A DNA stretch of 64,000 nucleotides, taken from positions 1-64,000 of the forward strand of contig CATKXN010000001.1 of the NCBI GenBank assembly GCA_949840605.1. The letters run 5' to 3'. The DNA comes from an uncultured Alistipes sp. (GTDB lineage: Bacteria > Bacteroidota > Bacteroidia > Bacteroidales > Rikenellaceae). The translations under genes were made by a program, and so were the position numbers. Positions 1 through 9,107 of the stretch are shown here, in pieces. The first letter of the stretch is position 1; every line of letters starts with the position of its first letter. A model generated the notes under the pieces. It saw only the letters and a list, made by a program, of their open reading frames with translations, was not told the DNA's origin and searched no databases.

Positions 1-1
1 C

Positions 2-475
2 CGCCGTCACGACTGGCTGATCGTCGACAAGGTGTACGACGCTGCGGGCGGCGTGGTGGCTTCGACGGCCGACGGCAAGCTGAACTATCCGTTCTGCCGC
101 AAATTCATCGACCCGAGTTTCTCGGGAGACAAAACCTCCACGCGCCCCTACCTGCTCCGCTATTCGGACGTGGCATTGACCTATGCCGAAGCCGCCGGAC
201 CGACGGCCAAGGCGTACGAACTGGTCAATTTCATCCGCAAGCGCGCCGGTCTGGGCGACCTGGAGCCGGGGCTGGACAAGGCGGCGTTCCGGGAGCGGGT
301 GATGGACGAGCGCCGTTTCGAACTGGCTTTCGAGGGGAACCGCTGCTATGACCTGCGGCGCTGGAACCGCCTCCATACGGATGTCGCCGAGGCCAAGGGA
401 CAGGGCCTGAGCGCCGAGCAGATGGTGTTCTATCCGATCCCGTCCGTCGAGTCCGACCTGAACCCGAATCTTTAA
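2..475 (+). CDS. SusD/RagB-family outer-membrane lipoprotein, C-terminal part
   Basis: The reading frame is open from the window edge, so the gene begins upstream and only about the last 157 residues are visible. The segment carries the usual SusD C-terminal signature: LLRYSDVALTYAEAA, a FIRKRAGL helix, then DERRFELAFEGNRCYDLRRW, which is the conserved helical end of RagB/SusD proteins. SusD proteins sit on the outer surface, cap a SusC TonB-dependent channel and bind oligosaccharide. The next gene starts 22 bp downstream on the same strand, so this is probably the upstream part of the same operon as the lipoprotein and glycosidase genes to 6.3 kb. The substrate cannot be read from this fragment. 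Confidence 0.93.
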   Translation, partial: RRHDWLIVDKVYDAAGGVVASTADGKLNYPFCRKFIDPSFSGDKTSTRPYLLRYSDVALTYAEAAGPTAKAYELVNFIRKRAGLGDLEPGLDKAAFRERVMDERRFELAFEGNRCYDLRRWNRLHTDVAEAKGQGLSAEQMVFYPIPSVESDLNPNL

Positions 476-497
476 CCTTTCAAGAAAACGCAGAATT

Positions 498-2105
498 ATG
501 AACAAGCTGAAATATTTGCTGAGCGCTTTCGTCCTGCTTTGCTTTGCATCCTGCAAGGACGATCCGTGGGAGGATGTCGCCGACGGCGGCTGGAACCACG
601 AGCGGTCGATCATCGACGTCAAGTTCGAGGGTCAGGCCGGAACGCCGACCATTACGGAGACGGATTCCGAAACGGGCGTCATCGAACTGCAGCTGGCTTC
701 GGACAGGGTCGCGGACATGTCGAAGGTCCGGGTCGAAACGCTGACGCTCTCCTACAAGGCCACGGCGAACGTCGCCTCGGGCGGAACGATCGACTTCACG
801 AAGGGCGATCCGCAGATCGTCGTGACCTCTCCCAACGGCGAGTCGCGCACCTATACGCTCGAAATGACCGAGTTTACCGAGACGCTGACCGGTACGTATA
901 CGATCGGCAACCTCTGGGTCTACGGAGGCACGGGCGCCGCATACGACTGTACGAAGCTCTACAGGCCCGCCGACAAGTCGTGGTGCTGGAACGGTGAAGG
1001 CCGCGGGCCTGCCGCCGAGGCCGACAATTACCTGGTCTTCACGCTCGGAGAGATTCTCGCCGACGGCAATACGACCGGAACCTGCATGAACTGGGCCGGC
1101 GAGGACGCCAAAAACTGGGACTGCGTCTTTGCCGGGGCGTCGAACCCCGACACCGGAAAGCCGGTTGACCTGACGCAGTTCTACCGTCAGATTCCCAAAG
1201 GCGAGAGCACCTGGCTGCGCAACTACGCCGACGGGACGATCACCTTCACCGACGCCGACGGGCGCAAGACCTCCTGCACGCTCGTGCCGAAGGGTACCTA
1301 TCAGATGCCCAATGTGCCGCCGATTCCGCTGACGCTCGAATACGAGGCCTTCAAGTTCAATCTGAAAGGTACGGAGGACTGGAACAACACCTACAACGAT
1401 TACGGCGTCTTCGCCCGCAATCCGGTGACGTATTACATCGAGATCGTGAAGCAGCCGGCCGGGTTCGAGGTTCCCGAGGCGTCGAAGACGATCGAGGAGC
1501 CGGTCGATCCCGAACCGGAGCCGGAGCCCGATCCGGAGGAGACGTCGCTCGCCGGAACCTACTCCGTGGGCCGTCTGACGGTGTACGGCGGTTCGGCCGA
1601 TCCGGCGTTCGTCAACCCGGTGGACAAGAGCTGGGTGTGGGACGATTCGATCTGGAAGGAGTCCGACAACGTCCTGGTGATGACCGCCACGGGCGCCGAC
1701 GCCGCCGGCCGCGAGACGGGAGCGTGCGAATACCTGCCCGGCGAGGACGGACGCTACTGGAACTACATCCTCAAGGCCGACCAGAACAAGGACGGGACGG
1801 GAGCCCTCGACCTGACCAAATATTACGGCCTGCTGCCCCACGGCAAGAGCGCTTACGTGTATGACGCCGAAGCCGGAACCGTGGTGTTCTCTTCGGGAAT
1901 CGTTTCCATCACGGCGAAACTCCTGCGGGAAGGGGATTATACCTACGGCTCCTCGACGCTCAGCGTTCCCGGAATCGCCTTCGATTTCGCGCTGCCCGGG
2001 CAGACGACGCAGGGGGCTTATCCCTGGACCGATTACGACCGGTTCGCCGTCGGGCCGCGCAACTATGTGATGCTCTTCAACAAGCAGGCGGAAGCCGGCG
2101 AGTGA
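498..2105 (+). CDS. Surface lipoprotein with two repeated modules, SusE/F-like position
   Basis: A 535-residue protein with a lipoprotein signal peptide (FASC, Cys19). After an N-terminal beta-rich region there are two homologous modules: one starting near residue 132 (GTYTIGNLWVYGG ... DKSWCWN) and one near 353 (GTYSVGRLTVYGG ... DKSWVWD). An acidic proline-rich linker of Glu-Pro repeats (about 335-350) joins them. A lipoprotein directly after susD with duplicated beta modules is where SusE/SusF-type glycan-binding proteins are found, so surface glycan capture is the likely role. I do not recognise the family by name. The ATG at 498 follows the SusD stop by 22 bp and begins a typical MNKLKYLL signal peptide. 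Confidence 0.85.
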   Translation: MNKLKYLLSAFVLLCFASCKDDPWEDVADGGWNHERSIIDVKFEGQAGTPTITETDSETGVIELQLASDRVADMSKVRVETLTLSYKATANVASGGTIDFTKGDPQIVVTSPNGESRTYTLEMTEFTETLTGTYTIGNLWVYGGTGAAYDCTKLYRPADKSWCWNGEGRGPAAEADNYLVFTLGEILADGNTTGTCMNWAGEDAKNWDCVFAGASNPDTGKPVDLTQFYRQIPKGESTWLRNYADGTITFTDADGRKTSCTLVPKGTYQMPNVPPIPLTLEYEAFKFNLKGTEDWNNTYNDYGVFARNPVTYYIEIVKQPAGFEVPEASKTIEEPVDPEPEPEPDPEETSLAGTYSVGRLTVYGGSADPAFVNPVDKSWVWDDSIWKESDNVLVMTATGADAAGRETGACEYLPGEDGRYWNYILKADQNKDGTGALDLTKYYGLLPHGKSAYVYDAEAGTVVFSSGIVSITAKLLREGDYTYGSSTLSVPGIAFDFALPGQTTQGAYPWTDYDRFAVGPRNYVMLFNKQAEAGE

Positions 2106-2160
2106 TCCGATAACGTCCGCATGCAGGCTGGACCTGCATGCGGATTGACGACCGATGCCT

Positions 2161-3642
2161 ATGAAAAACTTCGGAAACATACTGCTCGCATGCGCGGCGG
2201 CGCTGCTGGGGGCCTGCGCGGGAGAATCCGCCGGGGAATGCGACGTCGTGGTGCGTATCGACGCCGACAGCGTCGTCAACCGCGGCTACATCGGCAACGG
2301 GGTCCAGTGGGACCCTTATGCGCTCGACTACGGAAAGGGTCGCGTCGAGATCAGCGACGCCGACTGGGCGAAGCTCTATGACCGCCTCGATTTCATGCGG
2401 CCGGCCTTTATCCGCGTGATGACCAACACGACCTCGGTCGTGCGCGACGGACGGCTCGACCCCGGGCGCGGATTCGAACACCTTTCGCACATCCTCGACT
2501 ACTGCCGTTCGCGCGGCGTGACGGTGATGTTCGGCGACTGGGGCGGATCGCTCCTGGACGCCCGGGCCGGGACGGTGAATTATCCGCTGCTGGACCACGC
2601 CGCGGCCTATGCCGCCTGGCTGGTGCGTGAAAAGGGCTATGACTGCATCCGTTACTACAACCTCGTCAACGAGCCCAACGGCTTCTGGTCGGCCGCCGAC
2701 GGCGATTTCAGTCTGTGGGCGAAGGCCGTGAGCTATTTCCGCGGGCGGCTCGACGCCGAAGGGCTGGCCGGGAAAGTGGAGCTGGTCGGTCCCGACGCCG
2801 CGATCTGGGGACCCGAAGAGGCGTGGTGGGTGAGCCGCAGCCGCGATGAGCTGGGCGACTGCATCGGCCTGTACGACATTCATACCTATCCGTCGAAATG
2901 TACGGTCAACTCGGGGGAGTACACCCGTATCCTGCAGGCCTACCGGAAAGAGGTGCCTGCCGATAGGAAGATCGTGATGGGGGAGATCGGCTTCAAGTTC
3001 GTCGAGCCGGCCGATTCGCTCCTGCAGGCCGAGAACCTGCGCCGCGCCGCGGCCCATCCGAACGCCTCGACGGACGACTCGCAGCTGTTCGTCTACGACT
3101 GGATGTACGGCACGGACATGGCCGACGCCCTGTTTCAGACCATCGGGGCGGGGTATTCGGGCTGTATCGCCTGGATGCTCGACGATGCGATGCATAGCAA
3201 GGAAGCGCCCGACAAGCTCAAGATATGGGGGTTCTGGAATATCTTCGGCGACGAGATTTTCGGGGCCCGCGAGGAGTGCGTGCGGCCGTGGTATTATGCC
3301 TGGTCGCTGTTGTGCCGCACGTTGCGGCCGGGAAGCGATTTCCGTGCCGTCGACGTGCGGGGAGCCGCCGGGGTCAGGGCCGTCGCCGCCGTGCATGACG
3401 GACGGCGCACCGTCGCCGTCGTGAACGTGTCGCGCGAACCGCGCCGCGTGCGGATCGAGTCGCCGGGCTGGGGCCGGCTGGAGGGCGCAGTCCGCTACCG
3501 CTACGGCGAGGGGCTGATGCGCACCGAGGGCGACCACGTGCTGCTGCCCGACGCCTCGGACCTGCGGATCGACCTGGCGGCCGGCGCCGAGTATGAACTG
3601 CCCGGCGAGTCGATGATTGTACTGACCGAACAAAACGACTGA
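2161..3642 (+). CDS. Clan GH-A-like glycoside hydrolase lipoprotein (paralogue 1)
   Basis: A 493-residue lipoprotein (LLGAC, Cys19) with features of a TIM-barrel glycosidase of clan GH-A. The motif LVNEPNG places a candidate acid/base at Glu171, and KIVMGEIGFK places a candidate nucleophile at Glu275, about 100 residues later as expected for retaining clan GH-A enzymes. A C-terminal beta domain follows, ending in MIVLTEQND. It is clearly homologous to the next gene (shared SDADWAKL, RLDFMRP, WMLDDAMHS, RPWYY). I cannot assign a CAZy family number. I chose the ATG at 2161, starting MKNFGN, over the ATG two codons upstream because it gives a normal signal peptide. It lies in an operon with the GH26 gene. 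Confidence 0.85.
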   Translation: MKNFGNILLACAAALLGACAGESAGECDVVVRIDADSVVNRGYIGNGVQWDPYALDYGKGRVEISDADWAKLYDRLDFMRPAFIRVMTNTTSVVRDGRLDPGRGFEHLSHILDYCRSRGVTVMFGDWGGSLLDARAGTVNYPLLDHAAAYAAWLVREKGYDCIRYYNLVNEPNGFWSAADGDFSLWAKAVSYFRGRLDAEGLAGKVELVGPDAAIWGPEEAWWVSRSRDELGDCIGLYDIHTYPSKCTVNSGEYTRILQAYRKEVPADRKIVMGEIGFKFVEPADSLLQAENLRRAAAHPNASTDDSQLFVYDWMYGTDMADALFQTIGAGYSGCIAWMLDDAMHSKEAPDKLKIWGFWNIFGDEIFGAREECVRPWYYAWSLLCRTLRPGSDFRAVDVRGAAGVRAVAAVHDGRRTVAVVNVSREPRRVRIESPGWGRLEGAVRYRYGEGLMRTEGDHVLLPDASDLRIDLAAGAEYELPGESMIVLTEQND

Positions 3643-3644
3643 TT

Positions 3645-5120
3645 ATGAAAGGAATGCTGATTTCGCTGGTCGGCGCGGCGGCCCTGTTCGCCGCCTGCAG
3701 CCCGGGGCGGACGCTCCGTGTCGAAGTAACGGACCGGATCGTAAGTGCGGATTACGTCGGCAACGGCGTCGAGTGGGACCCTTACGATGAAGCCGGAGCT
3801 TGGGGCGCCGAGGTGAGCGACGCCGATTGGGCGAAGCTCTTCGAACGCCTCGACTTCATGCGCCCGGGCTATGTGCGCTGCATGATCAACAGCCCGTACC
3901 GCTATTACGATGCCGCGACGGGCCGTTACGACCGCATGCGCAACCTCGCGTCGCTCCGCCGCCTGCTGCAATACTGTCAGGACAGAGGCATTACGGTGGC
4001 TTACGGGGAGTACAACCCGCCGACGTGGGCGATGAAGGATTCGCAGCGGTGGGTGGAGATGTCGGTCGCTTATCTGAATTTCCTGGTCTGCGACCTCGGG
4101 TTCGACTGCATCCGCCATTTCATCATCTTCAACGAGCCCGACGGCAGCTGGGCCTCGACCGACGGCGATTACGCTCTGTGGAGCTCGATGGCGCGGCGTT
4201 TCGACGCCGAAATGGCCCGGTATCCGGACCTGAAACGCAAGGTGTCGCTCGCGGCGCCCGACGTGGTGATGAGTTACAGAAACCCGGCGTCGGAGTACGA
4301 CGCGGAAGGATGGGTGGCCCGGAGCGCGCAGGACCTCGGCGCGCAGATCGGCCTCTACGACGTGCATGCCTATCCCGGCCAGCATGAGGTGCGCAGCGGG
4401 GCTTACGCCGAAAAACTGCGCCGCATCCGTGCCGAGGTGCCGGCCGGGAAGAAACTGATCCTCGGCGAGGCCGGATACAAGTATTCGGCGCCGGAGGATT
4501 CGCTGCTGAAGGCCGAGTACGACCGCCGGGTCGCCGGGCATCCCTTTACTAAGGGCTCGGACTGCAACATGCTCTGCTACGACTTTTTCTACGGGCTGGA
4601 TATGCCGCTGCTGGCGATGGAGGTGATGAACAACGGACTTTCGGGGGTGGCGGCGTGGATGCTCGACGACGCCATGCATTCGAACGGCGATTCGGGCCGC
4701 ACGGAGGACGTGAAGATCTGGGGCATGTGGAACATCCTCGGCGAGGAGGTCTTCGGCGACGCCTCGCAGGAGGAGCTGCGGCCCTGGTACTATACCTGGT
4801 CGCTGATGTGCCGATGTTTCCCCGCCGGGTGCGACATCCTCGCGTGCGAGGTTCCGCAGCGCGACGGGGTGCGCGTCGCGGCCGCCCGCAAAGACGGGGC
4901 GTACAGCGTGGCGGCGGTCAACTTCTCGCAGGAACCGCGCGACGTCGAGATCGTTCTGCCGGGCGATTTCGCCGGAGGCGTGTTGTACCGTTATACGGAG
5001 TGCGACCGGGCGTGCGACGGTCGCGGGATGCCCGTGCCGTGCGAACGCGGTATCGGGGGACGAAGTTTCCGCACGACGCTGCCGGCCGAAAGTTTTGTCC
5101 TGCTGACGAATATCGAATAA
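3645..5120 (+). CDS. Clan GH-A-like glycoside hydrolase lipoprotein (paralogue 2)
   Basis: A 491-residue lipoprotein (LFAAC, Cys18) beginning 2 bp after the previous gene stops, so the two are almost certainly co-transcribed and arose by tandem duplication. The candidate acid/base is Glu164 in IFNEPDGSW and the candidate nucleophile is Glu275 in LILGEAGYKY. Shared blocks with the upstream paralogue include NGVEWDPY, VSDADWAKLFERLDFMRPG, AWMLDDAMHS and WGMWNILG. The loops around NEP differ, so the two enzymes may have different linkage or length preference. The lipobox suggests an outer-membrane location, acting beside the mannanase-type enzyme. The family number cannot be given from sequence alone. 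Confidence 0.85.
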   Translation: MKGMLISLVGAAALFAACSPGRTLRVEVTDRIVSADYVGNGVEWDPYDEAGAWGAEVSDADWAKLFERLDFMRPGYVRCMINSPYRYYDAATGRYDRMRNLASLRRLLQYCQDRGITVAYGEYNPPTWAMKDSQRWVEMSVAYLNFLVCDLGFDCIRHFIIFNEPDGSWASTDGDYALWSSMARRFDAEMARYPDLKRKVSLAAPDVVMSYRNPASEYDAEGWVARSAQDLGAQIGLYDVHAYPGQHEVRSGAYAEKLRRIRAEVPAGKKLILGEAGYKYSAPEDSLLKAEYDRRVAGHPFTKGSDCNMLCYDFFYGLDMPLLAMEVMNNGLSGVAAWMLDDAMHSNGDSGRTEDVKIWGMWNILGEEVFGDASQEELRPWYYTWSLMCRCFPAGCDILACEVPQRDGVRVAAARKDGAYSVAAVNFSQEPRDVEIVLPGDFAGGVLYRYTECDRACDGRGMPVPCERGIGGRSFRTTLPAESFVLLTNIE

Positions 5121-5137
5121 TCCAAATACCTGAAACT

Positions 5138-6310
5138 ATGAAAAGAATTCCATTCATGCTGTTGGCTTCGCTGCTGTTTACGGCCGTGGCGTGCAGCGAT
5201 GACAACGAGGGGCCGAAAAAGGAGGGGGAGACCGATCCCGTGACCCTCACGCTGTCGGACCCGAACGCTACGGCCGAGACCCGGGCGCTCTATTCGAATC
5301 TCTGGGCCGTCCAGAGCAAGGGGTTTCTGTTCGGTCACCACGACGACCTGATGTACGGCCGCACGTGGTACGGCACCCCGGGCGGTTCGGATACGAAAGC
5401 GGTCTGCGGCGATTATCCCGCCGTATACAGCTTCGATCTGGCCGAGCATATCGACGACCGGCACGCCGCCGACCCGGATGCCCAGGCGCTGCGGCTCCGC
5501 TGCTGCCGGGAGGCTTACGACCGCGGCATGGTGCTCACGTCGTGCATTCACATCAACAATCCGCTCACAGGAGGCGATTCGTGGGACAATTCCAGCAACC
5601 GGGTGGCAGCGGAGATTCTGACGGAGGGCAGCGCAGCGAACAAAACGTTCAGGGAGTGGCTCGACCGGCTGGCGGACATCGCGCTCAATCTTCGGGGAAG
5701 CGACGGACGGCTGATTCCCGTGATTTTCCGCCCGTTCCACGAACACACGCAGACGTGGTCCTGGTGGGGCGCGTCGTGCACGACGACCGAAGAGTTCGTG
5801 AATCTGTGGAAGTTCACGGTGAAGTACCTGCGCGACACGAAGGGCGTGCATAATTTCATCTACGCCATCTCCCCGCAGATGGACAGTGCGAAGACCGTGG
5901 ACGATTTCTATTTCCGCTGGCCGGGCGACGAGTGGGTCGATTTCGTGGGCATGGACTGTTACCAGGGGATCAACAATGCGGTTTTCGTGACGAACCTGAA
6001 GGCCATTTCGAAAGTATCGCTGGCGAAGCGCAAGCCGTGCGGCGTGACCGAAACGGGCGTGGAGGGTTTCTCAGCCACGGATTACTGGACGACGAACATC
6101 CACGCTCCGCTCACGGGACGCCGGGTGAGCATGGTGGTGACGTGGCGTAACAAGTACGACCCGATGGAGAGCGGGACGCATTATTTCTCGGTGTTCCCCG
6201 GGCATCCGTCGGAACGCGATTTCGTGAAGATGTACAATCAGGAGAACTCTTTCTTTTGCGGGGATTTGCCCGACATGTATTCTCCGGCAGAGCATGTGAC
6301 GGTGCAGTAA
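5138..6310 (+). CDS. GH26 family endo-beta-mannanase-type lipoprotein
   Basis: A 390-residue lipoprotein (TAVAC, Cys19). GH26 features are clear: FLFGHHDDLMYG near the N-terminus, the block VIFRPFHEHTQTWSWWG with the acid/base Glu202, and GVTETGVEGFS with the candidate nucleophile Glu305, about 100 residues apart as in the family. GH26 enzymes mostly hydrolyse beta-1,4-mannan; a few act on mixed-linkage glucan or beta-1,3-xylan, so mannan or a mannan-like glycan is the best guess. The reading frame stays open far upstream into the previous gene. The ATG at 5138 is chosen because it begins the signal peptide MKRIPFMLLAS and sits 17 bp after the previous stop. Confidence 0.93.
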   Translation: MKRIPFMLLASLLFTAVACSDDNEGPKKEGETDPVTLTLSDPNATAETRALYSNLWAVQSKGFLFGHHDDLMYGRTWYGTPGGSDTKAVCGDYPAVYSFDLAEHIDDRHAADPDAQALRLRCCREAYDRGMVLTSCIHINNPLTGGDSWDNSSNRVAAEILTEGSAANKTFREWLDRLADIALNLRGSDGRLIPVIFRPFHEHTQTWSWWGASCTTTEEFVNLWKFTVKYLRDTKGVHNFIYAISPQMDSAKTVDDFYFRWPGDEWVDFVGMDCYQGINNAVFVTNLKAISKVSLAKRKPCGVTETGVEGFSATDYWTTNIHAPLTGRRVSMVVTWRNKYDPMESGTHYFSVFPGHPSERDFVKMYNQENSFFCGDLPDMYSPAEHVTVQ

Positions 6311-6342
6311 GCATCTGTCTGCAAAGAACAAAAGCCTATTTT

Positions 6343-6380
6343 ACGCCCTGCGGGAACTATCTTCCGGCGGGGCGTTTTCG
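6343..6380. terminator. Hairpin terminator between convergent genes
   Basis: ACGCCCTGC (6343-6351) can pair with GCGGGGCGT (6367-6375), with one G-U pair, followed by a T run on the + strand. It lies between the stops of the GH26 gene (+) and the leftward gene at 6395, and probably ends the GH26 operon. Confidence 0.7.
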
Positions 6381-6394
6381 ACGGTGCCCGTATG

Positions 6395-7132
6395 TTATTC
6401 GAATACGAGGTATTTCCAGCCCTCGTCGGTGTAGCAGCGCACTTTGTCCGCATTCCGGTCGTAGTAGAGCGTTCCGACCGGAATCGACTTGCCGCCCAAC
6501 TGCGCATTCTCATACGAGGTGTCGGCCGGGGCGTCGTCCAGCGCCGCCAGGGAGAACGGCACGAACGACACGGCCCAGCGACGGCCGAAATCCACGCCTT
6601 CGTTCCGGTCGTCGGAGCCGAGTTTGACCCATCCGAAATGACGGGACGGACGGTAGAGTCCTTTCGGGGAGTAGACCTGGATGCAGGCGATGTCGGGGGC
6701 CTGTTTGCCGATCAGCATGGTCAGGCGGCAGGTTTCCGTGCCGTTCCACCCTTCGAAGAGGTGGCCTCCGTCGACGAACGAGGTGCGGGGTTTCGCCGCC
6801 TTGTTGTGCCAGCGTCCCCGGCCGCCGCGCACCGAGAGCATCGTGGTGGATTCCAGAATGCCCTCTACCGTATTGTATACGGGCTGCTCTTCGGGGTCGA
6901 AGCCGTAGTTGTAGCGCACGTCCTGCCATTTTTCCCAGGCGGGGTCGATCTCCTTGCGTACCGGAACGCATTTCCGTTCGAGGGCATCGACGACGCCTCT
7001 CAGGCTGTCGATTTTTGCAGTCAGGGCAGCGACGGTTTGTACGAGCGCTTTCCGATTCGTTTTGGTCTTCTGCCGGGCCGAAACGGGCAGGCAGATCGCA
7101 AGGGCCAGGAACAGCCCGATGATTTTTTTCAT
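6395..7132 (-). CDS. Exported protein of unknown function with N-terminal coiled coil
   Basis: A 245-residue protein with a Sec signal peptide (MKKIIGLFLALAICLPVSA). It is followed by a short heptad-rich stretch, about residues 25-60 (LVQTVAALTAKIDSLRGVVD), and a tryptophan-rich globular part with blocks GGHLFEGWNG, LYRPSRHFGWVKLG and EGWKYLVFE. No family recognised. It is the third gene on the minus strand after the SusC/SusD pair, about 140 bp downstream of susD, so it may belong to that PUL as an accessory periplasmic or surface protein. The mature part contains no glycosidase motif that I can name. Confidence 0.75.
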   Translation of the reverse strand: MKKIIGLFLALAICLPVSARQKTKTNRKALVQTVAALTAKIDSLRGVVDALERKCVPVRKEIDPAWEKWQDVRYNYGFDPEEQPVYNTVEGILESTTMLSVRGGRGRWHNKAAKPRTSFVDGGHLFEGWNGTETCRLTMLIGKQAPDIACIQVYSPKGLYRPSRHFGWVKLGSDDRNEGVDFGRRWAVSFVPFSLAALDDAPADTSYENAQLGGKSIPVGTLYYDRNADKVRCYTDEGWKYLVFE

Positions 7133-7274
7133 GTTCTTCAGCTTTACGGTATGAGTATTTCCCGGGCGCTCCGTGCCGCCCGGATGGGAGAGGTGTATGT
7201 CGGATGGTCGTTCATGCTTTTCTTTATATACGCCGCGGCAGGAGATGGGCTCCCGCCACGGCGTATGGCTCCGG

Positions 7275-9095
7275 TTAATAACCGTAATTCTGTTCGAGAT
7301 GCTTGTTTACGAGCACGTCGGTTGCGGGCAGCGGCCAGAGATAGTGTATCTCCGGATTGAACACCCGGTTGTACAGCGCGGTGATGTGGGGGCGGTTTTC
7401 CCGGCTGAACGTGGCGTCCATCTCCGGACATCCGCTCTCGTCGATCGCGGGCGTGGGAATGAACCATTGTCCGTCGGTCATCACCTTTTTCAGCACGTTG
7501 GCGCCGGCGTTGTACTTGATCGTCCAGTCGCTGTAGTTGAGCACCTTCTCGGCGATCCGCCAGCGCAGGAGGTCATAGATGCGCAGCCGTTCGAACGCGA
7601 ACTCCATCCGGCGTTCGGTGCGCAGGACGGTGCGCAGCTCGCTTTGGCTGCGGGTGACGATCGCCGGATACTTGTCCGTTTCGGTGTACTGGACCCCGTA
7701 GGCGCGGGCGCGGACCCGGTTCATGGCTTCGAGGGTCGCATCGTCGATCTCGTTCAGCTCGATCTTCGCTTCGGCATACATGAGCAGCACGTCGGCGTAG
7801 CGCATGATGATTTTGTCGGGGTCGGCCTGATAGTCGTCCGTCCAGTCCTTGTCGATGCCCTTGCGCTGCACCAGTCCGGTGCGCGACGGAAGACGCGATT
7901 CGCTGGCCGTCACGATGTTGTCGGGATTGGCGATGTTGCGTCCGGCGTTCGAGTCCCAGACCTGCTCGACATCGAAGCGCGGGTCGTAGACCACGCCGCA
8001 GAAATCCGTGCCGAACTCCACGATGCTCTCCGCCAGGCGCGGGTCGCGGTTCTTGAACGGATCGGCCGGGTCGTAGAGCTGCGATTCGTCGATGGGTTTG
8101 CCGTCGGTGCAGAGGAATGCGCAGAAGAGGTCCCAGGTCGGGAACTCCGAAATGGTGCCGCCCAGACCGATGGGGATGTTGGCCGTGATGCTCGTGCCCT
8201 GGAGGTACTGCCGTTTGTTGTCGGCGGCGTAGGCCAGCGATCGGGGGATGCAGAAGACCGACTCTTCGGCGTTGTGCGTCTTGTTCAGGAACAGTTCGCC
8301 GAAGTCGGGGTGGAGCTGGTAGACGTTCAGGTCCATGCACGCCTTGGCGGCGTCGCGGGCGATGCCGTAATGGTATGCGGCTTTTTCGGCGTCGCGCAGG
8401 GCGGCGTCATAGGTGTAGAGCGAGCCGAAATAGAGCGCCACGCGGGCCTTCATGGCGTAGGCCGCGCCCCGGGTCGCACGCACCACGGCTCCCTGATAGG
8501 TCTCCGGGCAGTGGGCGACGGCGTAGTCGAAATCGTCGTAGACGTATTCGAGGACCTCCTCGCAGGGAGTGCGGCCGATGTCGTAGGCCTCTTCGAGCGG
8601 TATGTCGCGGGTGAAATAGACCGGATCGCCGAAGAGCATCATGATCCGCGAGTAGAAGCAGGCCCGGTAGAAGCGTGCGCAGCCTTCATAGCGCTCGTAC
8701 AGCTCGGGGTCGAGGCTGGATTTGGCCTTGGACATGTTCTCGAGGATGGCGTTGCAGCGCGTGATTCCCTTGTAGGTGAGGCTCCACATGTTCGTCGTGG
8801 CGGCGTGTGTGGCGGTGAGGGTTCCGGCCTTGAAGGCGACCAGCGAGTTGCGCCGCATCAGGTCGTCGGTGATCTCGTCCATGTCCATGACCCCCGATCC
8901 GGTGAACTCGTAGCGTTCCTGGGGCCAGAACTGATGGAGCAGCAGGGTGTTGAGCGACATTTCGATCTTCGGGCCGTCGTCGTACCACGTTTCGGCCGAA
9001 GGGTTGTCGAGCGGGTTGAGATCCAGGCTCGTGCAGGCCGTGCCGAGCAGTGCGGCGGCCGTACAGAGCGCGATGTATTTCGTTGATGTTTTCAT
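7275..9095 (-). CDS. SusD/RagB-family glycan-binding lipoprotein
   Basis: A 606-residue lipoprotein (LLGTAC, Cys21), the usual length for SusD. Typical features are the N-terminal LDLNPLDNPSAETWYDDG, a TPR-like helical core (ITRCNAILENM, FYRACFYSRIMMLFGDPVYF), and the C-terminal MRYADVLLMYAEAKIELNE and ERRMEFAFERLRIYDLLRWR. It begins 12 bp after the SusC stop, so translation is probably coupled. It should form the lid of the SusC channel encoded upstream. If that SusC is phase-variable, SusD expression may be affected by polarity. Confidence 0.95.
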   Translation of the reverse strand: MKTSTKYIALCTAAALLGTACTSLDLNPLDNPSAETWYDDGPKIEMSLNTLLLHQFWPQERYEFTGSGVMDMDEITDDLMRRNSLVAFKAGTLTATHAATTNMWSLTYKGITRCNAILENMSKAKSSLDPELYERYEGCARFYRACFYSRIMMLFGDPVYFTRDIPLEEAYDIGRTPCEEVLEYVYDDFDYAVAHCPETYQGAVVRATRGAAYAMKARVALYFGSLYTYDAALRDAEKAAYHYGIARDAAKACMDLNVYQLHPDFGELFLNKTHNAEESVFCIPRSLAYAADNKRQYLQGTSITANIPIGLGGTISEFPTWDLFCAFLCTDGKPIDESQLYDPADPFKNRDPRLAESIVEFGTDFCGVVYDPRFDVEQVWDSNAGRNIANPDNIVTASESRLPSRTGLVQRKGIDKDWTDDYQADPDKIIMRYADVLLMYAEAKIELNEIDDATLEAMNRVRARAYGVQYTETDKYPAIVTRSQSELRTVLRTERRMEFAFERLRIYDLLRWRIAEKVLNYSDWTIKYNAGANVLKKVMTDGQWFIPTPAIDESGCPEMDATFSRENRPHITALYNRVFNPEIHYLWPLPATDVLVNKHLEQNYGY

Positions 9096-9107
9096 GAGTG
9101 CGGGAGA

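Noticed and set aside
4655..5137. Upstream extension of the GH26 open frame
   Set aside because: The extension overlaps the preceding glycosidase gene in another frame and is arginine-rich; the signal peptide at 5138 marks the true start.
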